DNA of 64,000 nucleotides, from NCBI GenBank assembly GCA_009746045.1, contig RPFO01000380.1:668388-732387 (forward strand), in the 5' to 3' direction. Numbering within the stretch: the first letter of the stretch is position 1; each line of letters starts with the position of its first letter. This document shows, in pieces, positions 1 to 13,100 of this stretch. Position numbers and translations under genes: made by a program. The stretch is from Mesostigma viride. Lineage: Eukaryota > Streptophyta > Mesostigmatophyceae > Mesostigmatales > Mesostigmataceae. A model generated the notes under the pieces. It was not told where the DNA came from and searched no databases. It was given only the letters and a program-made list of their open reading frames with translations.

Positions 1-413
1 GTCCCATCATAGTCCCATCATTGTCCCATCATTGTCCCATCATTGTCCCATCCTTGTCCCATCATTGCCCCATCATTGTGCCATCATTGTCCCATCATTG
101 TCCCATCATTGCCCCATCATTGTCCCATCCTTGTCCCATCATTGCCCCATCACTGTCCCATCATTGTCCCATCATTGTCCCATCATTGTCCCATAATTGT
201 CCCATCATTGCCCCATCACTGTCCCATCATTGCCCCATCACTGTCCCATCACTGTCCCATCATTGTCCCATCATTGTCCCATCATTGTCCCATCATTGCC
301 CCATCATTGTCCCATCATTGTCCCATCATTGCCCCATCATTGTCCCATCATTGTCCCATCATTGTCCCATCATTGTCCCATCCTTGTCCCATCATTGTCC
401 CATCATTCCCTTG
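1..413. repeat. 11-nt minisatellite (ATTGTCCCATC), about 37 copies
   Basis: Tandem array running off the left edge, with point variants (for example GCCCC for GTCCC, ACTG for ATTG). It is open in all three plus frames, giving artificial HHCPIIVPSL-type peptides. It probably lies in the MDN1 intron before the first visible exon. Confidence 0.9.
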
Positions 414-433
414 TTACCCCATCCTTCGCTTAG

Positions 434-640
434 CCATCCACACTGTCCCTTGTACACCCATCCCCTTAACTGATAAGCCCATCTACTATTTCACATCACC
501 CATCCACTCTATCCCTTGTACACCTGTCCATTTAATTGATAAGCCCGCTCACTATATCACTCCACCCATGCACCCTATTCCTTGTACACCCACCCATGAA
601 ACTAATGAGCCCTTTTCTGATGTCACTGCCTTGCCCATCC
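434..640. repeat. Diverged 65-nt tandem repeat, three copies
   Basis: CTTGTACACC recurs at 449, 514 and about 580, followed each time by related text ending in GATAAGCCC or AATGAGCCC. This is intronic sequence upstream of the first MDN1 exon. The rest of 641-725 shows nothing recognisable. Confidence 0.7.
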
Positions 641-725
641 ACCTGATCCTCATTCACCTTAATAATGAAACCTTAATAATGAAACCTGCCCACCACTCCC
701 TGCTCCCAACATGCCACGGGATCAG

Positions 726-3700
726 CTGGGAGCGCGAGCAAGCAGCCATTGCCATCGAGCGCGCGCGCTGGTACCTGGACACTGCCGGGCTGGAGCCGGC
801 ACCTGCAGGGGGGCAAGAGGGCATGGATATAGACCCCAGCAAAGTCGAGGGTGCGGCAAGCGATGCCACTTGGAGCGAGGATGCCAGCCGGCCGACTGCC
901 AGCCTGGCTGCCCCGGATGGCCCGGTCGCTGGGGATGCTCCGTTTGTGCGCATCTGCGGCATTGATCTTCCTCGGCGCATGGGCAGCAGGTGTGGCTTGA
1001 AAATCTTTTCATATATAATCTGTCAGCTTCTGGAAACATGCGCCAGGAAGCGCAGATTGTTTGCACGGTTCCTGCTCCCTTTTAGTTTTGGATTTGTTGC
1101 GGTTTTGCCGTGGCATGTGATGCCTTTCAGGATAGAATGGCATGCCTGCACGGTGGGCTTCATTGACGGCAAGATGCTGGGGCTATGGTTTCTTGGTTGC
1201 ATGAAAACTAGCACCGTGAGTTTGTATTCCCTGGTTTTTACGTCTTTTTTGTATGGTGTGCAAGAACGAGCAGTAAACCATGTGGCTGTCCCTTTATACA
1301 GCGTCACTGCCCCCTTCCTGATTTCTCGGTGCGATGGCCCCCCAATCGACCCATAAATTTTCTTGCGGACGCCCCCCCCCCCCCCCCCCCCCCCCCCACC
1401 CGCCACAAACATCGCGGCATGACGTTCCGCCGCAGAACTAGCACCTCCCCTGGCGCATCCCCCCTGGTGAGGACGCCCACCACGGTGCGCAATTTGCACG
1501 CGATCGTGCTGGCGCTGTGCCGTCAGCAGCCGCTACTGCTGGAGGGGCCCACGGGCGCGGGCAAGTCGGCGCTCCTCAACGAGGTGGCGCGCCTGACGGG
1601 CAACACGGGTGCGTGTCATTGCTGGAGACAATGCAAGTGAAGCATACGAGATGTGTGATGTTCCATTTCTACAGCACTACACCTTTATATTTTATCGCAG
1701 CTTTTTTCTTTTATTTTCATCGACACGGCAGCTTGCAGGGATAAATCATTTAAATGTTTGAACTCATGGCCTTATAGAGGTAGTGATTTTCTACCATGTG
1801 TTGCTAATTTGTTGCGCCCTCTTGTTTCTTGTAGCTAGCTGACATGTAATGGTTCCCAGCAGGCAGCAGGTCTGCTAAATTGTTGTCGAATGAGCGTATC
1901 TCGCATCCGTGCAAACCTCTTGTGAGTCCAGACATTTCCCTCTTTATGTTCTGCTATGTGCATCTCTTGCAAATCCAGTACGTCAGTCTTGTAAGGCAAT
2001 ATCGGTGTCGACCACTTGCATTATGCCTTCATCAGCTCAACCCTGGGGCCTTGTGGGTGCCTCTGGCGATCGCCTCCCGTCGCCATTGGTATGTTTCCTC
2101 CACACTCATACCCATGTGGATGCAATTTGGGTTCCCACTTTGATTCCCACCCCTGTCACTTTGATGCCCATCTCGTGAATTCCTTCCTCCTGCCCTCCCC
2201 AACAGACATGGTGCGGCTGTACCTGGATGACCAGATGGACAGCAAGACGCTGCTGGGCAGCTACACCTGCACGGATGTGCCGGGACAGTTCTCCTGGCGC
2301 CCTGGGCCGCTCACGCAGGTGAGGCGAGGCATCGGTATGCTCAACTCAAGGTGTCGAGTTGAGTGCTCATGCCGGTCAGCAGTGCACCCGCAACCGTTTG
2401 CTCACGGGTAGCATGGGAAGGTTTTTGTCTGCGGTAGCATGCAGCCTTGTGTGGGCTCACGTAGGTTTTGTGTGGTGAACGCGCATCAGCTGGCAGGGCT
2501 TCCACGTTTTCTGCCAGGGACGTCGCCATAATCCATGAATGATGCCCTGGAGCCTGGGTAGCAGAATGCCATTATTCTGCAATAGATGTTGTATTGATGG
2601 TCAGTGGGGTATCTGGCGTGTTAGGTGTGTCGTTGCGGACTCGAGTAATATTTTCATTGATTTGCTGGCATGGGCAGGGAGTGGGTGGGTGATGGTTGTG
2701 CGAGCTACCCGTCCAAAACAGCAAACAAACATTTGACCAGTTACTCACCTGGCTTACCTTCTGTTGTACCTTCTGTTGTACCTTCTGTTGTACCTTCTGT
2801 TGTACCTTCTGTTGTACCTTCTGTTGTACCTTCTGTTGTACCTTCTGTTGTACCTTCTGTTGTACCTTCTGTTGTACCTTCTGTTGTACCTTCTGTTGTA
2901 CCTTCTGTTGTACCTTCTGTTGTACCTTCTGTTGTACCTTCTGTTGTACCTTCTGTTGTACCTTCTGTTGTACCTTCTGTCGTACCTTCTGTTGTACCTT
3001 CTGTTGTACCTTCTGTTGTACCTTCTGTTGTACCTTCTGTTGTTTGTACTGCGCATACCCACTCTTTCTGCCTCGTGCGTGCAGGCGGTGCGGCGCGGCC
3101 TGTGGGTGGTGTTTGAGGACATTGACCGCGCCCCCTTTGAGATTGTCTCCGCCATCATCCCGCTGCTTGAGGGCCGCCAGCTGTTCATTGCGGGCAGGGG
3201 GGAGGTGAGCGTGTGGCATGGGCAAGCTGTCAACAACTTCTGAGAATGCTGCATTTGGAATTATATCTATTTAGTACTAATTATTTTTTCAACTCGGAAA
3301 GTTTTATCTGCATGCATGCCACTGCATGGCTGGTTCTGGTTTAATGCAGCAATGCTACATGCTTGAGGAAGGGAGGTGAATTTATAAAGGGTGTCTGTGT
3401 GGTTTTATAGCTTTTGGTTCCTCCCTTTGAAGCCTGTGGCGGCTCCAGTGGGATCGAGAGTATTAATTTTTGGGTGGTCTTCTACGAAACCCAGCAGGAT
3501 TGTGGCTTGGCGCATGGTCATGGAAGAAGTATTTCTTCACAGGCATGAGTCGCGGCGCGGCTTGAAACAACATGACACGGCTCAAGATAGATGGCATGAT
3601 AGCCACGGCAGGGAATGGCATTGCATGGCGCCTGTGGGACGAAACGGCGTTGCATAGCTCATTACTTGCTTCTTTCCTTTCTCTTATTTCCCTTGTTATA

Positions 3701-4198
3701 TGCTTGGCGCATCTATCCTTGTCCCAGGTCATCGAAGCAGCTCATGGCTTCCAGTGCTTTGCGACCATCACCCACTCGGGGGAGGGACAAGTTTACGGAG
3801 GCTCCGCAGGTATGCCCCAGGTGACACGGCCCTCGTGGGATTCCTCCCTCACCATCTTGGCACGTGGTTGATGATCTTGTTAGGCCCTCGATGGTGTCAT
3901 TTTGCGATAACCATGTGACACGCTTTCAAGCAGCAGCAAACAGCTGACCTACACTTTGTGTTTTTTATGTGTTGCGGCATCTTGCCACCTTGCTCCTGTG
4001 TATCGTTCCTCTTTTCGGAATCAAATCACAATCAACTCGGGTGGTGGTTTCTCTGACGGCGGTGGCGGCCGGCAGTCAAGGACATCCTCAGCAAGCTGTG
4101 GACCAAAGTGCGCGTGGAGCCGCACGGCGACAACGAGCTGCACACGATTCTGGCGACGCTCTACCCGACCCTGCAGCCGCTACTTCCCCGCATGATCG
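726..4198 (+). CDS. MDN1: MDN1 exons 1-6 of window: pre-AAA segment and AAA1
   Basis: Exons read as 726-989, 1436-1608, 2206-2318, 3085-3204, 3728-3809 and 4076-4198. The first carries the conserved Trp-Glu...Ala-Arg-Trp-Tyr-Leu block that precedes AAA1 in midasins. The second carries the AAA1 Walker A GPTGAGKS. The third carries DDQMDSKTLLGSY, and the fourth the Walker B-like WVVFEDIDRAP, both close to the family pattern. Junction phases 2, 1, 0, 0, 1 and 1 all match their partners. The first acceptor (ATCAG at 721-725) is the least certain, because the frame stays open upstream into a minisatellite. Confidence 0.88.
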
Positions 4199-7100
4199 GT
4201 AAGCGCGGGTGAATGCGACGTGTGGCCGCCGAGTACAAGATAGGCCTGCAGTCATGGGTGCATGGCCAATGCCCTAAAAGCGGCGTTCTATTTGTCTATT
4301 CTTGCTCTCTTGTAGCATCCATTTGTTACCTATGTCAGTTCACACACTCAAGAGGTCCTGTGTTCGAATCGGGTATGATACCACACTATTTCACTGCTGG
4401 CATGCATGCTTGCCTACATGGCTAGTCAGTTGTCTGCCTATCTGCCTATTCACCTGGTATTTGTGGTATCCCTCGCCCAGCCCCCCCCACTGTCATCCTA
4501 TCTGCCTAATCACCTGGTATTTGTGGTACCCCTTTCTATCGTCCCCACTACTGGCATCCTCCTGGTCACTGCCCCATGCCAGCCCGACCACCACACATGC
4601 CCGTCTTCCATTTCCTGGACATTCACAACACGTGTCACCACCTCCATGCGCCCCAAATCGCCCTCCCCCAGAGACGCTCAACGCGCTCAAGCGCTGGATG
4701 GGCGGCAGCGCACTGCCTTCCTCCTCCAGCGTCACAAGCACCCCCGCAGAATCCTGCCCGCTGCCCACCCCCGCCGCGGCACTCGCGGGCATGCGCCGCT
4801 TCTCGATGCGGGACATCACCAAGTGGTGCCGCCGCATGCAAGTCCACGTGGCCAGCGGGGCCGGGGACGCAGGACAGGTGTCAGCGGGGGGCGGGTTCTC
4901 CACGGCATCGGCGTCGGCGGCGATGGAGTGCTCCTTCCTGGACGCGGTGGATTGCTTGGTGGGGATGCTGCGCGGGAGGGAGCGCCAGGTGGAGGCGGCG
5001 CGGGCGCTCGCACGGCTCTGGAACGTGACGGACGACAGGGTGGATTACTACGCCTCGCTTCACAAGCCGCGGCTATCCGTGAGCAAGACCGAGGTCACCG
5101 TGGGGCGGGCGCGGATTACAATCACGAGGGAAACTTCAGGCATCCGTGCCGGCGCCGGCGCATCGGCCATGCGCCGCCCCTTTGTCCACACGGGCCACGT
5201 CATGCGGCTCATGGAGAAGCTCGCCGTCTGCGCTCGGCACCGGGAGCCGGTCCTGCTGGTGGGCGAGACGGGCGTGGGCAAGACGGCCATCATCCAGCAG
5301 CTGGCGACCGCGCTCGGGGTGCCACTGACCGCCGTCAACATGAGCCAGCAGAGCGACTCGACGGATTTCATTGGTGGCTACAAGCCTGTGGAGAAGAGCC
5401 AGCTGTGCCTGCCCTTGCTGGAGCGGTTCTCCGGTCTCTTCCGCGCCACGTTCCCCAGCAGCAAGAACGAGGATTTCCTCTCCCGCGTGACCAAGTACGC
5501 GGAGAAGCGCAAGTGGGCCCTGCTGCTCAAGGCGTTCCGGCAGGCGGTCGGCCGGATCGGGGCGCTGGGCGGCAGCGAGGATGGGGGGAGCAGGGGGGTG
5601 GAGGAGGATGGCGGCAGGGTGGTTGGCATCGACCAATCGATGGCTGAGATGGACCTGCGTGCGGATCACAGTAGCGGGGCTGGTGACGCTTCGGTCGATG
5701 GCATGGTGACAGCCAAGGGGAAACGTGGCAAGAAAGCTGGGGGGAAGGGTGGGGAAGAGGCGGATGCCAGTGGTAAGAAGAAGAAGAAGCAAGGCGACGA
5801 GGCGGCGGGACAGGCGACAAGCGGCGAGGAGTCTAGTGGACAAGGGGGCGAGGTAGGTGCGTCCCCGCCCGCCGCGCGCGCATCCAAGCGTGCGCGCCAG
5901 CTGTCGCCGTCGCTGCTGGAGGAGTGGCGGGCGTTCTCAGGGACCCTGTCGCTGGTGGAGCGCCAGGTGGACGCTGCGGGAAGCGCGTTTGCGTTCACAT
6001 TTGTGGAGGGCGTGCTCATCCGCGCGCTCAAGGAGGGCCACTGGGTGCTGCTGGATGAGATCAACCTGGCGCCCGCGGACACCCTGGAGCGGCTCGCAGG
6101 TTTGCTGGACGGGGAGGGTTCCTCACTGTCCCTTACGGAACGGGGGGACCTGGAGGCGGTGCCCCGGCACCCCGACTTCTGGATATTTGCGGCCATGAAC
6201 CCCGGCACCGACGTCGGGAAAAGGGAGCTACCGCCCCCGCTGCGCAGCCGTTTCACTGAGCTGTATGTCCCGGAATTGACGGACCGCGATGACCTGTGCC
6301 TGCTGGTGAACGACTACCTGCAGGGTGCGGCGTTGAACGCGCCCGTGGAGGGCATCGTTGACTTCTACTTGAGCGCGCGCACTGAGGCCGAGACGTCGCT
6401 GCTGGACGGGGCCAACCAGAAGCCAGAGTACAGCCTGCGCACGCTCACGCGGGCGCTGGAGTACACGCTCACCGCGCTGCCGGTCTACGGGCTGCACCGC
6501 TCGCTCCACGACGGCCTGAGCATGTGTTTCCTGACGTTGCTCCAGCGGCCGTGCTGGGCGCGCATGGAGCGGCTCATCGGGCAGGTGGTAGCTGCCAGCA
6601 GTAAATCGCTGGCCAAGCCGCCGCCGCGCCCAGGGGGAGGGGGAGAATACGCCCTCTTGGAGAACTTTTGGCTGGAGATGGGGCCTCACTCAAGCAATGC
6701 CTCCGCGTCCTCCTTGTCCCCCGCATCCACGGCCTCCCGCCAAGTGGAACGGGAGAAGGCATATGTGCTTACCCCCAGCGTGCGCCAGCATCTGAACAAC
6801 ATCGCGCGCGCAGTGCTCGTCCGGCGCTACCCGATCCTCCTACAGGGCCCCACGTCAAGCGGCAAGACCAGCATGGTCGCCCATCTGGCGTCGGTCACCG
6901 GCCACCGGTTCGTCCGCATCAACAACCATGAACACACGGATTTGGCGGAGTATCTGGGCAGCTACGTGTCGGACGCCAGTGGGAAGCTCGTGTTCCAGGA
7001 AGGGGCACTCGTGGAAGCCGTCCGGCGCGGCTACTGGATCGTCCTGGACGAGCTAAATCTCGCGCCCTCGGATGTCCTCGAGGCCCTCAACCGGCTCCTG

Positions 7101-10100
7101 GATGACAATCGGGAGCTGTTTGTGCCCGAGCTGCAGGCCACGATCAAGCCGCATCCCCACTTCATGCTGTTCGCGACGCAGAACCCTCCGGGGGTGTACG
7201 GCGGCCGCAAGGTGCTCTCCCGCGCGTTCCGGAACCGCTTCATGGAGCTCCACGTGGACGACATTCCTGACGATGAGCTGGCGACCATCGTGGAGGCGCG
7301 TTGCGGGATCGCGCCCAGCTACTGCGCCAAGCTGGTCGAGGTCATGAAGGAGCTGCAGCGGTGCCGCCAGGGTAGTGCCGTGTTCGCGGGCAAGCACGGG
7401 TTCATCACGCCCAGAGACTTGTTCCGGTGGGCCAACCGCGGCGCCGTGGGCTATCTGGAGCTCGCACGGCACGGGTACATGATCCTGGCGGAGCGGCTGC
7501 GGAGCGAGGAGGAGCGGGCGGTCGTGCGGCGGGTGCTGGAGAAACAGATGAAGGTCTCTCTGGACGTGGACGCTATTTATAGCCTCGAGGGTTCAGACTC
7601 GTTCGCCCGGCTCCAACAAGCGGTGGCCGACCCTGCCGTCGCGGCGTCGCTGGGTCGCATCGTGTGGACCAAGAGCATGCGGCGGCTGTTCACGCTCGTG
7701 GACGCGTGCTTGAAGGGGCGGGAGCCGGTGTTACTGGTGGGGGAGACCGGGTGCGGGAAGACGACGCTGTGCCAGATGATGGCCGCGATGCTCGGCCGCA
7801 AGCTGCACATCATCAACTGCCACCAGAACTCAGAGACGGCCGACTTTCTGGGCGGCTTCCGCCCGGTGCGCGACAAGGAGGACGTAGCGGGCAGGTACGC
7901 GCACGCGGTGGCCAGCATCAGGGAGGACATCGAGCTGGCGGGGTGCCTGAGGGACCTCGCGGGGGTGGACGCGGGCAAGCTCTCGACCGCGGTCGCCAAC
8001 GGGGCCGGCACTCTGAAGCTGCTCACGTCGGCACTTGCCACTGTCAAGAGCGCGGTGGCGTCGGGCAGTGACGCTGCCAGCGCTGCAGCCGCCGCGGTGT
8101 TATCGGAGGATAAAGCGGCTGGTGGCGGGAAAAAGGGCAAGGGCAAGGCCGGCGGGAAGGGCGCGGTCGACCAGCCGGCGAGGGAGCAGCCCTGGGTGGG
8201 CGCGGTGGAGCGGCTCTCGGCGGCAGTGGATCAGCTCTCGACCCTCCTGGGTGGCTACCGCGCGCTGTTCAAGTGGTACGACGGCCCGCTGGTGGAGGCC
8301 ATGCGGAATGGGGACATGCTATTAATAGACGAGATCAGCCTAGCAGAGGATGCCGTGCTGGAGCGGCTGAACAGTGTGCTGGAGCCGTCACGAACATTGG
8401 TCCTGGCCGAGGCGGGGGGGGAGGCCGTGGATGAGCTCACGGCCCACCCGGACTTCCTTATTCTGGCGACCATGAACCCGGGGGGGGACTTTGGCAAGAA
8501 AGAGCTCTCCCCCGCGCTGCGCAACCGCTTCACCGAGGTGTGGGTGACAGCTGTCAGCGACTTTGGGGACTTGCGGGCAATCGTGGCCGACCGGCTTGCC
8601 GACCCGCCTGCGCTGCCCCCCCTGGTGGACCCCCTGATGGCCTTCTGGGAGTGGTACCTGGGCCAGGCGTGCGCCGGTGCGCTCTCTGCCTCCTCTCTGG
8701 CCAGCCATAACACCAGCTCCATTACCGGCAGCAGCGGCACTGGTAGAAGTCTGGCCTCGTCCACCCCACATCCCAAGCCTGGTGTTGGCGCCAGCGGTGC
8801 CCCCTCGTTGATTGCTGGCAACGTCTCCATCCGCGACCTCCTCTCCTGGGTGACCTACATCCGCGGCGCGCACGCCAAGCTGGGTCCCTGGAAGGCGCTC
8901 CTCCATGGCGGGTTCCTGGTGCTGCTGGACGGGCTGGGGCTGGGCACGGGCGTGTCGGATGCCAGCGCGCGGGCGGCCAAGGCCAATTGCCTCCAGTACT
9001 TGCTGTCGCTCGTCCCCGAGGAGCTGAGGCCGGAACTGCTGGCGTCCTGCACGGTGCCGATGGTTCCCGCGGAGGGGGACAGTGGCGTTGCCACAACCAC
9101 CAGCGCCATGGCATCTGCCACCACAGGCACGGATGGACGTGGTATGACTGCGATGGAGCATGATGGTGACCTGCGGCATGGCCAGCGAGGTCAGGGCAGG
9201 GACAAGGAGGGGGTTGCAAACAGTGATGTCAACAGCATGGTGGACGGGAAACTTGCGAGTGGCCGCAAGGAGGTGGTTCACATCGTGGATGGGGAGGGTG
9301 TCTACGGCATCCCCCCATTCTTCATCCCAAAGGGCCCCTATGCAGTCCGCCCCTCCTCCCACACGTCCTCACCCTCTCCCTTGCCTTTGTCATCATCAGC
9401 TGCATCTGCTCTGTCGTCATTACCATCCTCGTCACCCCCGTCCTCGGCGGCGTATGCCCTCGGCGCGCCCACCACGGCGGTGAACGCGATGCGCCTCCTG
9501 CGCGCGCTGCAGCTGCCCCGCCCGGTGCTCCTGGAGGGCGCGCCCGGGGTGGGCAAGACCAGCCTGGTGGCCGCGCTGGCGTCCGTCACGGGCCACCGGC
9601 TCGTCCGCATCAACCTGAGCGAGCAGACAGACATGATCGACCTGCTCGGGTCCGACCTGCCGGTGGAGAGCGGGACAGGTGGCGAGTTCCGGTGGTGCGA
9701 CGGTGTATTCCTCCAGGCGCTCAAGGCGGGCGACTGGGTGCTCCTGGACGAGATGAACCTGGCGTCCCAGTCGATCCTGGAGGGCCTGAACGCGTGCCTG
9801 GACCACCGCGCCGAGGTCTTCATCCCCGATCTCAACAAGACATTCCACTGCCCGCCCAGTTTCCGGATATTCGCGGCACAGAACCCGGTCCAGCAGGGGG
9901 GCGGCCGCAAGGGCCTCCCCCGCTCATTCCTCAACCGCTTCACCAAGGTCTTCCTGGACGAGCTCACGCCGGCGGACCTGCTGCACATTGTCTCGGCCCT
10001 GTATGCGGGCATCCCCACGCCCACGCTGGCCCGCATGATAGCGTTCAACGCGCGCGTGCACAGGGACACGATGGTCGACCGGGCGTACGCGCACGCAGGG

Positions 10101-13100
10101 GCACCCTGGGAGTTCAACCTCCGCGACGTGCTCCGTTGGTGCCAGCTCATGCTCTCCGCAGCGACGCCACCGGCCGCATCACGAGATGTGGACGCGGATA
10201 GCCCCTCGACCGGTACCCCCGGACAATCCCAGGAAAGCAATCTTGCCCCTTTGGGAGGCCAAGCCCAGAAGCAGCATGCAACCACCGCTGTGGATGGCAA
10301 TCCCAAGCACGTGGGCGCAGATACAAACGCGGCGGTGGTGGCCAAGCGGCGAGCGCGCGCCTGCCTCGTGGACCCCGGCCTGTTCTTGGACGTCGTCTAC
10401 CTGCAGCGGCTGCGCAGCGCGGGCGACCGCGCGCGTGTACGCCAGGTGTACGAGTCCATCTTCGGGCCTCTGGCCCCCTCCCTGGTTGACGCGCACCCGC
10501 CCGTGACCGTCACCCCCCGGCTGTTCCAGGTCGGGCGCGCGGTGCTCCCGCGGCAGTCCGCCCCCGGCGCGGCCTCTTGGCCCCGCGACCTGGACGACAA
10601 GGTGCTGCTGACGTGTCGCCTCCCCGCGCTGCGGGCGGTCATGCAGGTGGTCTCCCAGGGGTGGATGGCGCTGCTCCTGGGCGGCCCCTGCAGCGGGAAG
10701 AGCTCGCTCGTGCGCCTGCTGGCGCGCGCCACGGGGAATGTCCTCCACGAGTACACGCTGACAAGCGGCGTGGACACGAGCGAGCTGCTGGGGTGCTTCG
10801 AGCAGGCGGACGCCGTGCGCAACGCACAGAAACTGCTGGCGGACGTGGAGGCGGCGATGGACGCCGCCTGCGGCGCGGTGCTGGCGGGGCGGGGCCGAGG
10901 CGACAGCCAGAGTTATGAGGCCGGGGGCGATGGGCGGAGTCGTGACAGCGACAGCATCATGCTTGAGCAGGATCTTGGTGGCGGCAGCGCGGGCATGAGG
11001 CTGGGGAACGAGAGGCTTGAGGGCGGCGTCACCATGGGTAGGGATGAGAGAGGCGGAGCCAGGGTGGGCCAGGGTGACGGATGTCAGAGCGGGTGCCCCT
11101 TCCGCCGCAAGGTCGCGCTCGTCAAGGCGCTGCACATGACGTGGGCTTGCTTCCGACGCCACCAGTTGGCCGTGGCCCAGCGAGGGGTGGGAGCCGTGGC
11201 TGGTTCCAGTGCCTCCATGTGCGCCCCGCCGGGTGGGGTTGATGACATCAGCGACGTGGGCGCAATGACGTCATCGTCATTGGCGGGGTTGGACGCGCGG
11301 TCGGTGGACCTGCTCATCCACTTAGTGCGCCAGATGAAGCACGCGCTGGTAGAGGCCGGGTGGGGGGAGGAGGGTGGGGAGGAGGAGAAGAGGCGGCAAG
11401 GGGAGGAGGGACAAGGGGAGGAGGGGGGGCAAGGAGGGGAGTCCCGAGGAGGGGGCGGTGCAGCAAAGATGGACGCCGTTGCCGGTGTCTTGTCCGGCGA
11501 GCTACTGGCGTCCCTAACCGCGTTCCGGCATGGCTTGGAACCGCATCACCACCCTAGTAGCGCCGATGGTCCCTCTTCCGCGGGCGCGGATGAGAGCAGC
11601 TCATCAGCACCTTCTGCTGCTGCCTCGTCATCGTCATCGTCGGGGGCCGGCGCCTCTGCGGGTCGCTTCCAGTGGGTCGACGGCGTCCTGCTGACGGCGC
11701 TCGAGCGCGGCCACTGGGTGCTACTGGAGAATGCAAACTTTTGCAGCGCGACGGTGCTGGACCGGCTGAACCCGCTGTTGGAGCCAGGGGGCAGCATCCT
11801 GGTGAGCGAGCGGGGGCTCGTGGACGGCGCGCCGTTGCTGCTGGCGCCACACCCAAACTTCCGCCTCTTCCTCACGCTGGATCCCGCGTATGGCGACGTC
11901 TCGCGCGCCATGCGCAACCGGGGCATCGAGGTGTTCCTTCTACCCGACGGCACCGAGGACGACCCGACCATTAATAGCCACACGGGGGAGGGGAGCCTAG
12001 CAGAGGCCTGGAAAGAGGGGTCTGCCCTCGCGGGCAATGGGATGGGCAAGGGAGGGAGTGGGAAGCCGATGGTCGGTGTTGAAAGTAGGGAGGCTTTGGA
12101 CGGGTTTGGTGATGGGAAGAGCGATGGGGCCATCTCAACTGAAGGTTCGGCAGGCACTGCGTTGCCTTTGCCTCTAGAGAGGCTCCATGGGGTCGGCAGG
12201 GTGACAGATGCCAGTGCGGTGGTGCACGCGGTCGGCCACATGCCTGGCCTGCGCCTGGCTCGCGCCATGGTGGCAGCGCACTTGCACCTGGCATCCGTGT
12301 TGGCACACCGGTGCCCCGGCGCCCACCCCGTGACGTTGCGAGAGCTGCGTGGCTGGGTGGCGCTGCAGCGACAGTTGCTGGAGCGCGGGTGGGCGCTGCT
12401 GGACGCGGCGCGCGCCAGCTGGCAGCAGACGTATGGCCACAGCGTGGGGGGGGACGAGCAGGCGCGAGAGTGCGCGCGTGCCGCGTGGCACGTCTGGTTG
12501 CGCGAGATGATGAGAGGAAGCGCTTTCCCCCACGCAAGCGGTGGCGAATGCCAGCAGGGAGGCGGAGCCAACGACCATCAACCTGTCCACGCTTCCACCT
12601 CATCATCGCGACATCTCTCCGGACAGAACGGCCCGGATGGCGCCAATGCATTCGGTACCACCATTCACAGTGGTTTGGCCCCCATGGTCGCGTCGCTGCT
12701 CCCCCGCGGTGCCGCCCTGGAGCTCACGCTGGCCGACCCCCAGGGACCCTGCTGGGGCTGGGCGCGGGCGTCGCTCGCGCGCCCGGCCGCGTGGCCCCTG
12801 GCGCTGACCCTGGGGGCGATGTTCGGGGACTCGGCACGCGCGACGCTCATGCGGGAAGGGGCGCTGCTCCACTTCCTAGCTGTTCAAGCGCGGGCGGTGG
12901 CGCGGTGGGCCACGTGGCGGGCGCAAGGGGAAACCTCGGCGTTGTTGGATCGGTTCAGACCAGCATTGGAGGGTGGGGAAGGAGAGGGCGGTGCCCCGCT
13001 GGCAGAGATGGGCACCCACCTGGGTGGCGCTGCGGGCCTGCCAGAAGCCATGCTGCGTGTACTGCTGGCGCTGCCCCCGGCAGTGGATGCCAGCAGTGAC

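Noticed and set aside
4366-4385. GTTCGAATC T-loop-like sequence suggesting a tRNA
   Set aside because: The flanking bases do not form a full T-stem, and no D-arm or acceptor stem could be found upstream.
10179-11162. Long minus-strand frames opposite MDN1
   Set aside because: High-GC codon usage in the giant exon makes antisense frames open; their composition is Arg/Pro/His-rich with no domain.
11720-11760. Loss of the Walker B acidic pair in AAA6 as a defect
   Set aside because: Midasin AAA6 is normally degenerate here (an LxNAN-type motif), so this is the family state.
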